Origin: Pseudomonadota bacterium
Lineage (GTDB): Bacteria; Pseudomonadota; Alphaproteobacteria; Rhizobiales; Devosiaceae
Direction of reading: 5' to 3'
Assembly: GCA_023415605.1 (NCBI GenBank)
Contig: JAEZKB010000068.1
Location: 1 to 6,065 of the forward strand
DNA length: 6,065 bases
Position numbers and translations under genes: made by a program. Numbering within the stretch: position 1 is the stretch's first letter; each line of letters begins with the position of its first letter. Below the pieces are notes generated by a model. It worked only from the letters and a program-made list of their open reading frames with translations. It did no database searches and was not told where the DNA came from. Below are positions 5,479-6,065 of the stretch, one piece after another.

Positions 5479-5774
5479 GCGGGCGCTTCCCCTGGCTCCG
5501 CTACATCTGGGCGCTGGTCGCCATCGCGATCTTCGCGCTACTGCCAGCGATCGTCGCCATCGTGGCCGGTTTCATTCAATCGGGTGCGGGTTGCGGCCAG
5601 ACCGGCCCCTGCCCCATCGGCGGCAGCGACTGGGGTCCGGGCCTCGAGACCGCGCAACTTGGCATCTGGCTGATCGTCTTCACCTGGCCCATCGCTAGCG
5701 TGATCTTCACCCTCTGGCTCGTCGTACTGGTTGTCCATCTCTGGCGCCGTAGCAGGACGGAGAGGGCGGCATGA
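5475..5774 (+). CDS. Small two-span membrane protein, 99 aa
   Basis: I do not recognise this protein. It has two hydrophobic spans (about 10-34 and 62-89) joined by a polar loop of about 27 residues that holds a CGQTGPC motif (Cys40 and Cys46). By the positive-inside rule (Arg4/Arg9 at the start, RRSRTER at the end) both termini are in the cytoplasm and the loop faces the periplasm, where the two cysteines could form a disulfide. The GTG start overlaps the hisA stop as GTGA, with AAGG 7 bases before it, and its stop overlaps the next start as ATGA. It is therefore part of the his operon by arrangement, although no histidine-related function is evident. Coding is supported by intact length, coupled junctions and membrane-protein composition; homology is untested. 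Confidence 0.8.
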   Translation: MSGRFPWLRYIWALVAIAIFALLPAIVAIVAGFIQSGAGCGQTGPCPIGGSDWGPGLETAQLGIWLIVFTWPIASVIFTLWLVVLVVHLWRRSRTERAA

Positions 5775-5998
5775 ACGACGTCCGCCCACGCAATGTCATC
5801 GTCAAGCGCGTCAACTTCCTCTGGTATCCGCTGACGCTGCTGCCTATCGCGGCTCTCTTCCTTGCCGCCGCCTATGGCTATATCTCGCCCTGGTTTGGGT
5901 TGATCGGGTTCTTCGCCGGCATGTTCTGGCTATTCTCGCTGCTCTTTGCCGTCTATTCGCTTTTCCGCAAACCGCCCAACCGGGAGCCGCGGCAATGA
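5771..5998 (+). CDS. Small two-span membrane protein, 75 aa
   Basis: This is an unrecognised protein with a basic N-terminus (RPRNVIVKR) and two hydrophobic spans (about 16-37 and 40-65) linked by a very short turn (ISPWFG). It ends in the basic tail RKPPNREPRQ. The charge pattern predicts a hairpin with both ends in the cytoplasm. The ATG overlaps the stop of the 99-aa gene (ATGA) and has GGAG 8 bases before it. Its own stop overlaps hisF (ATGA). Together with its neighbour it makes a pair of small membrane genes inserted between hisA and hisF. The two proteins may work together, but the sequence gives no direct sign of that. Confidence 0.8.
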   Translation: MNDVRPRNVIVKRVNFLWYPLTLLPIAALFLAAAYGYISPWFGLIGFFAGMFWLFSLLFAVYSLFRKPPNREPRQ

Positions 5999-6065
5999 CT
6001 CTGAAGACCCGCCTCATCCCCTGCCTCGACGTCAAGGACGGCCGCGTCGTCAAAGGCGTGCAGTT
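5995..6065 (+). CDS. hisF: HisF, IGP synthase cyclase subunit (5' end only)
   Basis: Only the first 23 codons and two bases are inside the window; the gene runs off the right edge. The residues MTLKTRLIPCLDVKDGRVV, then KGVQ, match the HisF start, including the catalytic Asp12 of the first barrel strand (CLDVKDGR). HisF uses ammonia from HisH to cyclise PRFAR to imidazole glycerol phosphate with release of AICAR. The ATG overlaps the stop of the 75-aa membrane gene as ATGA, and GGAG (5983-5986) lies 8 bases upstream. Confidence 0.95.
   Translation, partial: MTLKTRLIPCLDVKDGRVVKGVQ

Overview
The window is a high-GC bacterial chromosome segment made of conserved housekeeping genes. HslV with a short N-terminal propeptide, next to a divergent hisB and followed by a DUF2628-like gene and hisH-hisA-hisF, points to an alphaproteobacterium of the order Hyphomicrobiales (Rhizobiales). 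A Devosia-like lineage is my impression of the protein sequences, not something I could test.

Layout from left to right. Positions 1-129 hold no gene I can support. An intrinsic terminator (130-157, minus strand) closes the hslV-hslU operon, which runs leftward from 2115 to 188 and encodes the ATP-dependent HslUV protease. A 235-base divergent gap (2116-2350) separates hslV from hisB. It contains a candidate leftward promoter and a perfect 10-bp palindrome where transcription would start. hisB (imidazoleglycerol-phosphate dehydratase) runs rightward to 2938. It converges with a leftward two-gene unit: a 52-aa single-span membrane protein (3617-3459) followed by a GNAT acetyltransferase (3446-2955). 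The stop codons of hisB and the GNAT gene both lie in one inverted repeat.

From 3732 a rightward, tightly packed unit begins: a DUF2628-like membrane protein, hisH, hisA, two small two-span membrane proteins (99 and 75 aa), and hisF, which is cut off by the window edge. Every junction in this unit is a 4-base start/stop overlap (GTGA three times, then ATGA twice), which suggests translational coupling along the whole chain. HisH and HisF form the imidazole glycerol phosphate synthase, HisA supplies its substrate (PRFAR), and HisB acts on its product, so most of the middle of the histidine pathway is here.

I found no clearly new system such as a defence island, mobile element, CRISPR array or RNA gene. 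The points most worth a second look are the two uncharacterised membrane genes wedged between hisA and hisF, the CTAG-rich near-repeat that brackets hisB, and the smORF-GNAT pair that interrupts the his cluster on the opposite strand.
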